The notes: generated by a model from the letters alone, not told the origin. Positions 37,176-45,886 are shown, numbered from the stretch's first letter. The stretch is 64,000 nucleotides of DNA from an uncultured Corynebacterium sp. (GCF_946222835.1 NZ_CAMIHD010000001.1:124001-188000), one strand, 5' to 3'. A program made the numbers and translations.

Positions 37176-37682
37176 ATGCCTTATCAAACTCGCTGGTTAA
37201 ACGACGAAGAACAGGAGCTATGGCGCCTGTTGCTTGCCGCTGTGCGCAAAATCGATAGGGGAATGGATGAAACGCTGAAAGCCGGCGGGGAAGTCTCTGC
37301 CTCCGAGTTTGCCGTCCTGGTCGCTCTTTCAGAGGCACCCGAACAGCGCCTGCGCCTGCGCGAGTTGTGCACGCAGCTGGAGTGGGACCGCTCTAGGGCC
37401 TCGCACCAGGTAACCCGAATGGAAAAGCGCGGCCTATTGTTTAAGGAACCGGACGAGGACGATGCCCGCGGTATCAATGTGTGCGTAACGCACGCCGGCC
37501 TAGAACACCTACGCCGCGCCGCCCCCGAACACGTGGAATCGGTGCGGCGCATGGTCTTTGATCACCTGAAGCCCGAGGATATCCCGGCGCTTAAGCGTTT
37601 TTTCACCGGAGTTGTGCAGGTGACTAACCTGCCGGGCTACGAGGGGTATGTGCCGGATTCACTACTACACGGAAAGGATTAA
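37176..37682 (+). CDS. MarR-family transcriptional regulator
   Basis: A 168-residue regulator with the MarR winged helix (ASEFAVLVALSEAPEQRLRLRELCTQLEWDRSRASHQVTRMEKRGLLFKEPDEDDARGINVCVTHAGL, about residues 45-112), including the wing motif DARG. It follows the SbcC-like gene by five bases, so it is in the same transcript or reads from a promoter within it. The targets are unknown; the small acidic protein downstream is one candidate. The N-terminus is helical and may dimerise. Confidence 0.9.
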   Translation: MPYQTRWLNDEEQELWRLLLAAVRKIDRGMDETLKAGGEVSASEFAVLVALSEAPEQRLRLRELCTQLEWDRSRASHQVTRMEKRGLLFKEPDEDDARGINVCVTHAGLEHLRRAAPEHVESVRRMVFDHLKPEDIPALKRFFTGVVQVTNLPGYEGYVPDSLLHGKD

Positions 37683-37687
37683 GTTCC

Positions 37688-37987
37688 ATGATGGGCCAAG
37701 AGCTCTTTGAGCACCCAAAAAAGCAATATAAAACCTACGGCATCACCGCGCTGGAGGAGCTTAGCCCGCGAATCGGCGACCCCGAGGCGCACTTGGAGGA
37801 TACGGCTAGCGCAGAACAAGTCGCCGCAATGGAAGAAGCGCTAGAGGCGTACCCAGCCTCCGCGCTGACCTACGACCAAGACACCGAGCTGTGGATTGTA
37901 GGCGCGGAGGACGACATCGAGCGCATGCTCGCGGATCGCGAGTCTTTCGTAGAAGCGCTGCTTAATAACGAGGACCCGGGGATCTAG
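37688..37987 (+). CDS. Small acidic protein of unknown function
   Basis: A 99-residue, very acidic, soluble protein (MMGQELFEHPKKQYKTYGITALEELSPRIG...NEDPGI), mostly helical by composition. It starts five bases after the MarR regulator gene, so it is very likely co-transcribed. ATG codons at 37688 and 37691 are both possible starts. I do not recognise the family. Confidence 0.7.
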   Translation: MMGQELFEHPKKQYKTYGITALEELSPRIGDPEAHLEDTASAEQVAAMEEALEAYPASALTYDQDTELWIVGAEDDIERMLADRESFVEALLNNEDPGI

Positions 37988-38095
37988 AGTTCGGTCTTCG
38001 GCGTCAATCAAAAGTGCGAGGAATGCGGCCTTGTAAGCACTTAACTGTTAAGATATCCGTAGTTAATCCTCGGTGGATCGAAAGGTTTTATCATT

Positions 38096-38299
38096 ATGAA
38101 CGAGCGTGAGGCTCAGGAACAGCGCGAAGCGGCAGCTCGCGATAAGGGCAATGGCTGGGTTTCCGTCTTTGTGCAGTGGATCCCGAACATGCTGCTGGCA
38201 CTGGTAATGGTTGCTGCCATGTTCTTCGGTATGTATTACATCGAGCACGGCACCTTGGACATCACCCAGCCGATCACCAACGAGTTCATTACTCAGTAG
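38096..38299 (+). CDS. Small single-span membrane protein
   Basis: A 67-residue protein. A charged N-terminus (MNEREAQEQREAAARDKGNG) precedes one hydrophobic helix (WIPNMLLALVMVAAMFFGMYYI), and a short polar tail follows. The protein is probably a membrane-anchored peptide with the charged N-terminus inside. Its own promoter region (about 108 bases) and a strong downstream terminator suggest an independent short transcript. The function is unknown. Confidence 0.7.
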   Translation: MNEREAQEQREAAARDKGNGWVSVFVQWIPNMLLALVMVAAMFFGMYYIEHGTLDITQPITNEFITQ

Positions 38300-38315
38300 C
38301 TTCGGAACATAGAAG

Positions 38316-38361
38316 AATCCGGCTTCCCCTGCACAAGGCGAGGGGAGCCGGATTATTTTTA
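38316..38361. terminator. Bidirectional terminator between converging genes
   Basis: Arms AATCCGGC(T)TCCCC and GGGGAGCCGGATT pair over about 13 bases with one bulge, followed by a T-rich stretch (ATTTTTATTT) on the + strand. The last bases include the restored stop codon of the frameshifted permease gene on the minus strand. Confidence 0.85.
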
Positions 38362-39526
38362 TTTGCCCAGGGCTTGGCGCCAGGTCATCTTGCGTCCATT
38401 ATTCAAAATCGCGCGGCGGTAGATGCGACCGACTAGCACGATAATCAGTGCGGTCACTACAGCCATGAGCACGTAGCTAGCCAGCAAGCCCAACCAGCTG
38501 AGGTTGCCCCCCGGCCACCTGCATCGGAGCGACCAGCATGGACACCGGCGGCAACCAGGTCATGACCTGCATCCACGTGGCATCCAGGTGCATCCAGCCG
38601 AACATGGGAACATAGCCTGTAGCCATAATGAGGAAGAGGATGGGCGCCTGCGTGGACTGTAGATCCTCGGTACGCTGCACCATCGAGCCGGCTGCAGCGT
38701 AGAGGCTGCCAAAGAAGAGCAGGCCTAGAATCTCGCCAACTAGGAGGACGGCTACCAAGCCATAGTCCAGCTCGAGGTCACTAGCCAGGCCGGACGCAGC
38801 AAGCGAGATTGCGCCCCCGCCCAGGATGAGGAGGGTAGCTAAGAAACCGATGATGGAATTGCCCAAAATTTTGCCGGCCAAAAAGTCTACCGGGCGCACG
38901 GAGGATAAGATGATTTCCACGACGCGAGAGGACTTTTCCTCGGTGACGCGGCCGCCAATTAGACCGGCGAAGGTCGCGACGGAAAAGACCACAACCATGA
39001 CTCCGATTAGTACCGTGGCAACGCTGGTTAGCTTCTGTTCAGTGCCGTCCTCTTCTTCTAGGTTCACCTGGTTGACCGTGGTGGACGGGGTAGCATTTTC
39101 TAACTCTTGCGGGTCAATATTGAGCTTATCTAGTGCCGTTGCTTGTGCTTGAGAAGCAACGATTTGGTTGACCGTGGTAGTTACCGCGGCAGGCGTATCG
39201 CCCTTGCTGAGGAGATCCCAGCCGTCGTTCTCTGCCGGTACTAGGGCGGCATCGGCCTCGTCATTTTCCACCAATTGCTGGGCTTCCGCGCGGTCTTTTG
39301 CCTCTGTGGCATTGATACCGGAATCATCAAAGGCAGACGCTTCCATCCCCACGATGGCTACGGAATCCGGTTCGTCATCGCCGCTGAAGAAATTGATAGC
39401 AATGGGGGCGATAATGGCGCCGAGAATGAGTAGCAGCATTGTGCCCACTACCATCTTCGACTTCAGCGCGACTGCCATCTCACGCTTGGCTACAACCCCG
39501 ATGGTCTTCATTGCGGAATACTGCAT
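38359..39526 (-). pseudogene. ABC-2 type exporter permease (NatB-like), frameshifted in a G6 run
   Basis: An ABC-2 permease of about 388 residues when repaired. An N-terminal membrane helix (MVVGTMLLLILGAIIAPIAINFF), a long extracellular domain (about 50-170) and at least five C-terminal helices are seen. The frame as written stops at 38477 after GGQPQLVGLAG. If one G is removed from the run at 38507-38512, the protein continues as GNLSWLGLLASYVLMAVVTALIIVLVGRIYRRAIL and ends at 38359 (QALGK), a natural C-terminus. So the gene carries a single-base shift, by mutation, phase variation or sequencing error. It is the partner of the ATPase gene four bases upstream. Confidence 0.85.
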
Positions 39527-39529
39527 GGC

Positions 39530-40429
39530 TTAGGCCTCCTCATTCTGGTTGCTGGTGACGACGTCCTGGAAAAGCTCGGTCAGGTCTGGGATCTTGCGGC
39601 CGAAGGAATGCACCGAGCCTGCAGCTAGGGCTGCCTGCAGGATTGTCTGATCATCTACGGCGGGATCGGCTTGGAGCACTACGGCATCGGCAGTTTCTGC
39701 CACCAGCTCCGTGCCTTCCGGATACCAGCCGCGCGCCGGGGTAGCGACCTCGAAGCGAGGCGGGCCTTGGCTGCGCAGCTTGTCGACGCCCCCTTCAGCC
39801 ACCATCTGCCCCTTCGTCACAATGCCTACGCGGTCACACAAGCGCTGCACCAGGTCCAACTGGTGCGAGGAGAAAATGACGGGCACGCCGCGGTTGGCGC
39901 GCTCGCGCAGCATGTCTGACATGACGTTGACCGCAACCGGGTCTAGGCCGGAGAAGGGCTCGTCCAGAATCAGCATGTCAGGATCATGGATAAGGGAGGC
40001 TGCCAGCTGCACCCTCTGCTGGTTGCCCAAAGACAGGTCATCGAGCTTATCGTCCATACGCTCGCCCAGGCCAAGCTGCTCAAGGAGCTCAGCGCCGGCG
40101 CGCTTGGCAGCGGGTTTATCCATGCCGTGCAGCGTGCCGAGGAAGACTAGCTGGCTCAGCAACGGCTCCTTGCCGTAGAGGCCGCGCTCTTCAGGCATAT
40201 AACCTATGCGGCGGCGATTATCGTCATTAATTGGGGTGCTATCGAAATAGACTTCGCCGGAGTCTTTCGCTAGCACACCAAGCGCAATGCGCATGGTGGT
40301 GGACTTTCCGGCGCCGTTGGAGCCGACGAAGCCGAAGATTTCGCCTTCGCCAACGCTAAAGGTCATATCCCGCAGGGCTTGAGTCTCCCCGAAGGACTTA
40401 TTGAGGTGATCGATGGTCAAAGTGGGCAT
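39530..40429 (-). CDS. ABC exporter ATPase (NatA-like)
   Basis: A 299-residue ABC ATPase: Walker A GSNGAGKSTTMRIALG (about residue 36), Q-loop MPEERGLYGKEP, signature LSLGNQQRVQLAASLIHDP (about 130; LSLGNQQ replaces the usual LSGGQ), Walker B MLILDEPFSGLDP and His switch SSHQLDL. The C-terminal 70 residues resemble the regulatory domain of NatA/drug-efflux ATPases. It should drive export of Na+, an antibiotic or a peptide with the permease encoded next; the substrate is unknown. It starts two bases after the stop of the membrane protein gene upstream. Confidence 0.92.
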   Translation of the reverse strand: MPTLTIDHLNKSFGETQALRDMTFSVGEGEIFGFVGSNGAGKSTTMRIALGVLAKDSGEVYFDSTPINDDNRRRIGYMPEERGLYGKEPLLSQLVFLGTLHGMDKPAAKRAGAELLEQLGLGERMDDKLDDLSLGNQQRVQLAASLIHDPDMLILDEPFSGLDPVAVNVMSDMLRERANRGVPVIFSSHQLDLVQRLCDRVGIVTKGQMVAEGGVDKLRSQGPPRFEVATPARGWYPEGTELVAETADAVVLQADPAVDDQTILQAALAAGSVHSFGRKIPDLTELFQDVVTSNQNEEA

Positions 40430-40431
40430 GT

Positions 40432-40938
40432 TTAGTCCTCCGAGTTCTGGTTGAAGGTCAGTGCGTAGCCGACAGCGGGCAAGGTGCCAGAGATGAAGTA
40501 GCTAAAAAGCAGGTAGTAGCCGACTCCTAACAGAAATTTGGTGCTATTTATTTCGAAGGTATCTCCGCTCAGAAACCGGAAATTAGATGCGAAAGCAGCC
40601 AATCCTCCGACGAATAGCAATGTCGTTGACAGCTTGAACGCCTTTTGCCGCCAGTGGTCCAGCACCTGGGCTTCATATTCATCGAGGGTGGCCAGGGGCT
40701 TAGTATCTTTGGTGTCGATGGAAATCCGCAGAATGGTCCACGGGATGCACGAGAGTGCGATTGTTATCGACGTAGCAAAGAGGGCCCAATAGGCGGAAAA
40801 TGCCAGTGCAATGATGAGGAAAATCGCGGATACGGCTACGCAGCCATACATTGACGCGATTAATCCACGGGTAGGGCCGGGCCTGCGGAACCGTTCGGCG
40901 CGGATCGTTGTTGAAACTGGGGCGTCATTTGCTGTCAT
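40432..40938 (-). CDS. Membrane protein in the ABC exporter operon
   Basis: A protein of about 168 residues from ATG 40938 (MTANDAPVSTTIRAERF), with four hydrophobic helices in two hairpins (ASMYGCVAVSAIFLIIALAFSAYWALFATSITIALSCI and TTLLFVGGLAAFASNF...FLLGVGYYLLFSYFISGTLPAVGYAL). The longer frame upstream would cover the promoter of the divergent MerR gene and is not expected. It is followed at two bases by the exporter ATPase, so it belongs to that operon and may be an accessory or immunity-type protein. The family is not recognised. Confidence 0.7.
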   Translation of the reverse strand: MTANDAPVSTTIRAERFRRPGPTRGLIASMYGCVAVSAIFLIIALAFSAYWALFATSITIALSCIPWTILRISIDTKDTKPLATLDEYEAQVLDHWRQKAFKLSTTLLFVGGLAAFASNFRFLSGDTFEINSTKFLLGVGYYLLFSYFISGTLPAVGYALTFNQNSED

Positions 40939-41000
40939 GCACCCAAGTGTTGCATAAACCCAACACTCTGGCAACAGTTTCTGCAGATTTTTCTTTGAGG

Positions 41001-41031
41001 TTGACCCTGACGCAGCGTAAGGCGCGACAAT
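41001..41031 (+). promoter_or_regulatory. MerR-type promoter with 19-base spacer and operator
   Basis: A -35 TTGACC (41001-41006) and a -10 GACAAT (41026-41031) are separated by 19 bases, the long spacing used by MerR regulators. Between them lies the dyad CCTGAC-GCAGC-GTAAGG (41006-41022). Its CCTnAC-N5-GTnAGG plan is the same as I recall for the Streptomyces tipA operator. The ATG of the MerR gene is seven bases past the -10 box, so the message is probably leaderless and autoregulated. Confidence 0.75.
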
Positions 41032-41037
41032 GAAGCC

Positions 41038-41835
41038 ATGGACGACATCGATGAAGTTCTCTATACCGTTGGCGAGGTAGCAGCGCTCTTCCGCATCACG
41101 GTGCGCACTTTGCATCACTGGGAGGCACAAGGCTTGCTGTCTCCAACGTGGCGCAGTTGGTCCAACTACCGGCTGTACACCGAAGAAGACTGCGCCCGCG
41201 TGCAGAAGATTCTGATCTACCGCGCTACCGGTATGAAATTGACCGATATTAGACAGCTGCTAGATGGCGGGGCCTCCGATTTAGAACATTTGCGGAGGCA
41301 AAAAGAGAGCCTGCTCGCGCAGCGCGACAGTCTTAGCGACATGCTGGCAGCAATTGACACTTTGATGGAGGATGCAATGAATAACCGAAAGCTCACCACC
41401 GAAGAAATCGGACAGATTGTCGGCGATGCCAACTTCGCCGCGCATCAACAAGAAGCCGAAGAGGCCTATGGATCGAGCGAGGACTGGGCTATGTATCAGC
41501 AGCGTACTGCAGGCTGGTCGAAGGAAAACTGGAGCGATGCGCAAGCCGGAGTCGCCGAGGTCGAAAAAGAGCTGGCCCAGGCCGTAGCGAGCGGTGTGGC
41601 TGCGGGGTCGGAGGAGGCCCAGGGGCTCGTCGAAAAGCACCGCGAAGCATTAAGCGCCTTCTTTCCCGTCACGCCAGCGAAGCACTTCTTAATCTCGCGC
41701 GGCTACGTAGCTGACGAACGCTTCCGTGCCCACTATGAGGCGCAGCAGGAGGGGTTGGCGCAGTGGCTGGCAGACGCGATTGAGCATGCAGCTAAGGCAC
41801 AAGGGGTGGATACCGACAACCCGGAGTGGCAATAG
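41038..41835 (+). CDS. MerR-family regulator with TipAS drug-binding domain
   Basis: A 265-residue regulator. The N-terminal MerR winged helix (YTVGEVAALFRITVRTLHHWEAQGLLSPTWRSWSNYRLYTEEDCARVQKILIYRATGMKLTDI, about residues 8-70) is followed by a coiled-coil dimerisation helix (about 80-112). The C-terminal TipAS-type domain (about 140-260) has the YGSSEDWAMYQQRTAGWSKENW and FLISRGYVADERFRAHYE blocks. TipA-like proteins bind thiopeptide antibiotics or other drugs and switch on promoters with a stretched spacer, such as the one found upstream. It is divergent from the ABC exporter operon, which it may control. Confidence 0.92.
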   Translation: MDDIDEVLYTVGEVAALFRITVRTLHHWEAQGLLSPTWRSWSNYRLYTEEDCARVQKILIYRATGMKLTDIRQLLDGGASDLEHLRRQKESLLAQRDSLSDMLAAIDTLMEDAMNNRKLTTEEIGQIVGDANFAAHQQEAEEAYGSSEDWAMYQQRTAGWSKENWSDAQAGVAEVEKELAQAVASGVAAGSEEAQGLVEKHREALSAFFPVTPAKHFLISRGYVADERFRAHYEAQQEGLAQWLADAIEHAAKAQGVDTDNPEWQ

Positions 41836-41884
41836 AAGGCTCGTGTCCAGCTAAGGAAGACCTAGCTGACAGGAAGATAAATAA

Positions 41885-41920
41885 ACCGCTGACCACCAGA
41901 CAGTCCTGGTGGTCAGCGGT
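41885..41920 (-). terminator. Perfect 15-bp stem terminator of the tRNA gene
   Basis: Arms ACCGCTGACCACCAG and CTGGTGGTCAGCGGT are fully complementary around a 6-base loop, six bases past the tRNA 3' end. On the minus strand TTTATTTATC follows. Confidence 0.92.
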
Positions 41921-41925
41921 GAATG

Positions 41926-41999
41926 TGTCCCCGACAGGGATCGAACCTGCGACCTTCGGTACCGGAAACCGATGCTCTAATCCGCTGAGCTACGGAGAC
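41926..41999 (-). tRNA. tRNA-Arg (anticodon CCG)
   Basis: Read on the minus strand: acceptor GTCTCCG pairs with CGGGGAC plus discriminator A; the D-arm is GCTCAGCGGATTAGAGC; the anticodon arm is TCGGT-TTCCGGT-ACCGA with CCG at 34-36; the T-arm is GCAGG-TTCGAAC-CTGTC. The length is 74 bases without an encoded CCA. Confidence 0.97.
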
Positions 42000-42052
42000 A
42001 TCGCTGGGAGAATTCCCAACGACGTAATTTTAGCGCATGGGGTAGTGGGGGA

Positions 42053-43639
42053 CTAAATCAGCCCGGGGGCGTCGGTGGTAGTGACTTCACCCGTGCGCAA
42101 GTAGTGCACGCCGATGTCATCGATGACCTTATTCTGGGATGCAAAGTGGGCATGGCCAGGGCCGTGGACGGTGACCACACGCGACTGCATCGGCTTGGAG
42201 AGGCTGGTGTGGTATTGGTACGGCGTTTGCGGGTCGCCCGTTGCCTGGATCTGGAGGGGCTTGGTGGCGAGCTTAGAGCCGTCGAGAGGCGCCTGTCCCG
42301 TGACCGGCGCACGGCCACCGCAGCCGGCGCCGGAGCCATAGCGGGAATTGGGGAGGGTGAAGGGATCAACGCTGACGAAATTGGCCCACAGGTAGCTCGG
42401 GTACAGCAGCGGATTGCCCGGCACGGTATTCTCATTGCAGACGATGAGGTTTTGCATATTTATTGCTTGCGCGAAGGACTCCTGTTGTTTCTGCAAGGCG
42501 TCCGGATCGGCCTGCTCCGCATCCATAGGTTCGCTACCGTTGAGGTGCTTGGCAAAGGCATCCCATTGCGAAGGGGTCGGTACAACAAGGAGGCGCGTCA
42601 TGTTCAGTAACGGGGAGGCTGCCTGCACGGCGTTGGGGTTGTGAATCTTCTGGCTGAGGAACTCCGCCTGCACGCGCAGTGGGCCGGTGGCTGTCATAAT
42701 GTCCGCGCCAGGCTGGCCGGCAAATTCGAGTCCTGGAGGTAGGTCACCAATCTTGGCGTTCGGTGGCAAGACGGTAGGGCGTACACCAGCCTCGCGGGCT
42801 ACCTTTTGAGACCACTTTTCATAGACCTGTAGCGGGGTGGTGCCGAGGTGGTACTTGGCGTCATTTTTGGCAATGAAGCCGAAGAGATCGTGAAGTCCCT
42901 TTTCATAGCCGCGCTGTTGCGAAGCAAAGATGCCATTCCACGCCAGCTTGGGGCTCATCCCGGAATCCAATATGACTTTGCCGGTGTGCTCTGGATACTT
43001 GGTGGCGTAGGCGGAGCCGAGATAGGTGCCATAGGAGGTACCGGCGATGTCAATTCTGTCTTCGCCCAAGGCGCGGCGCACCATTTCCCAATCCTGCAGG
43101 GTATTCGCAGTGGTCAGCGAGTTGGTATAGCCCGGAGTGTTCTTTTCACAGGCATCGCGGGTGAGCTTTCCTACTTGGAGGCTGCCTTGGAGCGGATCGC
43201 TGGTGGCCGTGGCATCACACTTGACCGGGGTAGAGCCGGGCAGGCCACGCGGTTGTACGCCGATGGTGTCCCACTCATCGCGCACGGCCTGCGGCCACGG
43301 AATAGCGGTATTGCCGGCCCATCCATAGGCATCGACACTTGGACCACCAGGGTTGGTAAACAACGCGCCACGGCGGGCACCTGGGTTGGCGGCGGGCACC
43401 CGCACGAAACCGACGCTAATGGTGCCGGCATCAGGGTTGTCGTAGTACGTAGGGACTTCGATGCGTCCGCATTCGGCCGAGTCGATATCTACCTGCTCGG
43501 GGCAGTCTTCCCAAGAAATAGCGGGCTTGGTTTCCAGCGGTGCGGGGGCTGGTGCGGACGCGGCAATCGGTGCAGTAACACTAATAGCGACCGCAGCAGC
43601 ACCGAGCGTGGCCGCTAGTTTAGAAGAAAAAGAAGGCAT
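42053..43639 (-). CDS. Secreted tripeptidyl aminopeptidase-like alpha/beta hydrolase
   Basis: A 528-residue exported serine hydrolase. The signal peptide MPSFSSKLAATLGAAAVAISVTAPIAASAPAPAP ends in Ala-rich sequence with possible signal-peptidase sites. Motifs: LFTNPGGPSVDAYGWAG (oxyanion region, about residue 92), IAGTSYGTYLGSAYA (nucleophile Ser about 202), and a late His in PGHAHFASQNKVI (about 500). The C-terminal TAP-like segment GDPQTPYQYHTSLSK supplies the Asp. Relatives cleave N-terminal tripeptides or act on esters such as antibiotics outside the cell. An upstream inverted repeat suggests iron-type control. GGAG lies before the ATG. Confidence 0.9.
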   Translation of the reverse strand: MPSFSSKLAATLGAAAVAISVTAPIAASAPAPAPLETKPAISWEDCPEQVDIDSAECGRIEVPTYYDNPDAGTISVGFVRVPAANPGARRGALFTNPGGPSVDAYGWAGNTAIPWPQAVRDEWDTIGVQPRGLPGSTPVKCDATATSDPLQGSLQVGKLTRDACEKNTPGYTNSLTTANTLQDWEMVRRALGEDRIDIAGTSYGTYLGSAYATKYPEHTGKVILDSGMSPKLAWNGIFASQQRGYEKGLHDLFGFIAKNDAKYHLGTTPLQVYEKWSQKVAREAGVRPTVLPPNAKIGDLPPGLEFAGQPGADIMTATGPLRVQAEFLSQKIHNPNAVQAASPLLNMTRLLVVPTPSQWDAFAKHLNGSEPMDAEQADPDALQKQQESFAQAINMQNLIVCNENTVPGNPLLYPSYLWANFVSVDPFTLPNSRYGSGAGCGGRAPVTGQAPLDGSKLATKPLQIQATGDPQTPYQYHTSLSKPMQSRVVTVHGPGHAHFASQNKVIDDIGVHYLRTGEVTTTDAPGLI

Positions 43640-43642
43640 AGA

Positions 43643-43682
43643 TTAGGTCTCCAGAATAAAAATGATTGGTAGACCTAACCTA
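43643..43682. promoter_or_regulatory. Inverted repeat and DtxR-like half-sites in the peptidase promoter
   Basis: Perfect 8-bp arms TTAGGTCT (43643-43650) and AGACCTAA (43671-43678) are separated by 20 bases. The right part CCTAACCTA (43674-43682) matches 9 of 9 bases of a DtxR half-site, while the left half fits poorly. Iron-dependent control by DtxR is therefore possible but unproven. Confidence 0.4.
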
Positions 43683-43725
43683 TGCTTTTTTGATGCTTTT
43701 GGCAACATATTCACAGTAGGTGGGT

Positions 43726-43754
43726 GCCCTCACCGGCCGGAGCGGGTGAGGGGC
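43726..43754 (-). terminator. Hairpin downstream of lutC
   Basis: Arms GCCCTCACC and GGTGAGGG(G)C flank a 10-base loop, 10 bases past the lutC stop. No T-run follows, so it is a plausible but weak terminator. Confidence 0.45.
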
Positions 43755-43763
43755 TGCGCAGAG

Positions 43764-44384
43764 CTACTTGACGATGAGAACGATAAGGTCACGCGGACCG
43801 TGTACCCCCTCGACGCGAGCGAGCTCGATATCGGAGGTAGCGGACGGACCGGAGATCCAGGTTGCAGGCTTTTCCGGGTTCATGCGGGAGATGACCTCAG
43901 GGATGCCGTAAACAATCTCATCCTGGTGGACGATGCACAGGTGGCGGTCCGGCACCAAGGTCAAAGCGCGGCGGCCGCAGCGCTCGTCAGACTCGAGTAC
44001 GATGGTGCCGGTCTGGGCGGAGGTGACGTGGGAATAAGTGACCACAGCGTCGGTCTCATTCAACGTGCGCGGATCGACAGATTTATCATCTGGTTTGGCG
44101 TCGAACCCCTCGAAGAGGCTCGCATCCAGGCCCTCGGCGTAACGGATGTCATTGCACTTGCGGTCCTTGAGGATCTTGGCGATGGCCTGCTTCAGCTCGC
44201 CTTCCTCGGTGACGTGCACCTCGGCCTTGTAGTCCTCGAGTCGGTCAATGAGCATATCGCGCAATTCGTCTGCGTTCAGGGTGCCTTCGTGCTGGTAGTC
44301 GCGCGGGGCATCAACGTGGTCGGGAAGACCAGCCTGCTTCTGAGCGGAGCGGATGCGGTTTAGAATTTCCTGCTTTGCGTTCAC
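43764..44384 (-). CDS. lutC: Lactate utilization protein C
   Basis: A 206-residue LUD-domain protein, a subunit of the LutABC L-lactate oxidase complex that converts lactate to pyruvate. Family blocks: VDPRTLNETDAVVTYSHVTSAQTGTIVLES (about residues 104-133), RRALTLVPDRHLCIVHQDEIV (about 139-159) and GPSATSDIELARVEGVHGPRDL (about 180-201). It is the last gene of the lutABC operon; its ATG overlaps the lutB stop by four bases (ATGA). Confidence 0.95.
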   Translation of the reverse strand: MNAKQEILNRIRSAQKQAGLPDHVDAPRDYQHEGTLNADELRDMLIDRLEDYKAEVHVTEEGELKQAIAKILKDRKCNDIRYAEGLDASLFEGFDAKPDDKSVDPRTLNETDAVVTYSHVTSAQTGTIVLESDERCGRRALTLVPDRHLCIVHQDEIVYGIPEVISRMNPEKPATWISGPSATSDIELARVEGVHGPRDLIVLIVK

Positions 44385-45886
44385 TTTTTGGACTCCTCAC
44401 GGGCCTCGGCAAGAAGTTCCTTGCCTTCTTCGGACTCGAACCACTGGCGGAAGGACTTCTTTGGTGGAACCGCAGTATCGCGGCCTTCAGACCAACCGGA
44501 CATAAACAGTGGCAGGGATTCGATGGTCTTGTTGGTGCCACCCAAAATGCGGCCCAGGGCGACCATATGGGTTGCCTTGTTCCACAGCTTCGGGTTGCTC
44601 CACAGCAGCTGGATGGTCTTGAAGAGCTTCGGCTCGATCGGCGGGGTAGCGTGGGTGACTTTCTGGTGACGGTTTTCCAAAATGACGTCAGAAAGCGGAA
44701 TCTTAACCGGGCACACCTCGTCGCAGCGGCCACACAGCGAGCAGGCATAAGGCAGGCTGGCGGAAGGATCGTTATGGTCCTTCATGCCGGTGAGCTGCGG
44801 AGTCAGGGAAATGCCAATCGGGCCAGGGTAAACCGAACCGTAGGCGTGGCCGCCAGCGCGCTCGTAGACTGGGCAAACATTCAAGCAAGCCGAGCAACGG
44901 ATACACTTGAGAGCCTGGTGACCAATTGGGGAGGACAGTGCCGCGGTACGGCCGTTATCCAGCAGGACCAAGTGGAAGTTCTGTGGGCCATCGCCCTCAG
45001 TAACACCGGACCACATGGAGGTGTATGGGTTCATACGCTCCGCGGTGGAAGAACGCGGCAGCAGCTGGAGGAAGACCTCCAAGTCCTGGAAGGTAGGAAC
45101 CAGCTTTTCAATGCCCATCACGGTAATGAGGGTCTCCGGCAGGGTCAGGCACATGCGGCCATTGCCCTCGGACTCCACGATGTTAATGGTGCCGGTTTCT
45201 GCTACGCCGAAGTTGGCGCCAGAGATGGCAACCTTGGCCTGCATGAACTGCTCGCGCAGGAACTGGCGGGATGCCTCTGCCAGCTCGGCCGGCTCTGCCT
45301 GCAGGGAGTCATCGGTATTCGGCATCTTGTTGACGAAGATATCGCGAATCTCCGCGCGGTTGCGGTGGATAGCCGGAACCAGAATGTGGGATGGCTTATC
45401 CTCGCCCAACTGCACGATGAGCTCTGCCAGGTCGGTCTCGCGAGCGTTGATGCCCGCTGCCTCCAGGTGCTCGTTCATGCCGATTTCCTGGGTGGCCATG
45501 GACTTAACCTTGACCACATCGGTCTCGCCGGTGGCGCGAATCAGACCTTCGATGATCTGATTAGCTTCCTTGGCATCGCGTGCCCAGTGGACAACGCCGC
45601 CGCGCGCCTTAACTGCTTCCTCGAACTGCTCGAGCAGTTCGGGCATGCGGGCGGCGACATCTTCCTTAATAACGGAACCAGCAGCGCGCAGCTCCTGCCA
45701 ATCATCAAGCTCTTCCACAGCGCCAGAGCGCTTTTCACGAATGGCGGTGGTGGCATGCTGCAGGTTATGGCGCTGGGTGGCGTTATTTAGGCCAACGTGT
45801 GCGAGGGGAACAAAGGCCTTGCTGCCGCGCAGGTTACCGTAGCCTTCCGGTGCACGCGGTGGGGTGGTATCGAGGAAAGAGGTCAT
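44381..45886 (-). CDS. lutB: Lactate utilization iron-sulfur protein B
   Basis: A 501-residue protein with an N-terminal LUD domain (about 20-300) and a C-terminal ferredoxin-like part with two 4Fe-4S motifs: CIRCSACLNVCPVYERAGGHAYGSVYPGPIG (about 328-358) and CSLCGRCDEVCPVKIPL (about 380-396). It carries electrons in the LutABC lactate dehydrogenase. The start MTSFLDTTPP at 45886 overlaps the lutA stop by one base (TAATG). The 3' end overlaps lutC by four bases. The C-terminal tail is charged. Confidence 0.95.
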   Translation of the reverse strand: MTSFLDTTPPRAPEGYGNLRGSKAFVPLAHVGLNNATQRHNLQHATTAIREKRSGAVEELDDWQELRAAGSVIKEDVAARMPELLEQFEEAVKARGGVVHWARDAKEANQIIEGLIRATGETDVVKVKSMATQEIGMNEHLEAAGINARETDLAELIVQLGEDKPSHILVPAIHRNRAEIRDIFVNKMPNTDDSLQAEPAELAEASRQFLREQFMQAKVAISGANFGVAETGTINIVESEGNGRMCLTLPETLITVMGIEKLVPTFQDLEVFLQLLPRSSTAERMNPYTSMWSGVTEGDGPQNFHLVLLDNGRTAALSSPIGHQALKCIRCSACLNVCPVYERAGGHAYGSVYPGPIGISLTPQLTGMKDHNDPSASLPYACSLCGRCDEVCPVKIPLSDVILENRHQKVTHATPPIEPKLFKTIQLLWSNPKLWNKATHMVALGRILGGTNKTIESLPLFMSGWSEGRDTAVPPKKSFRQWFESEEGKELLAEAREESKK

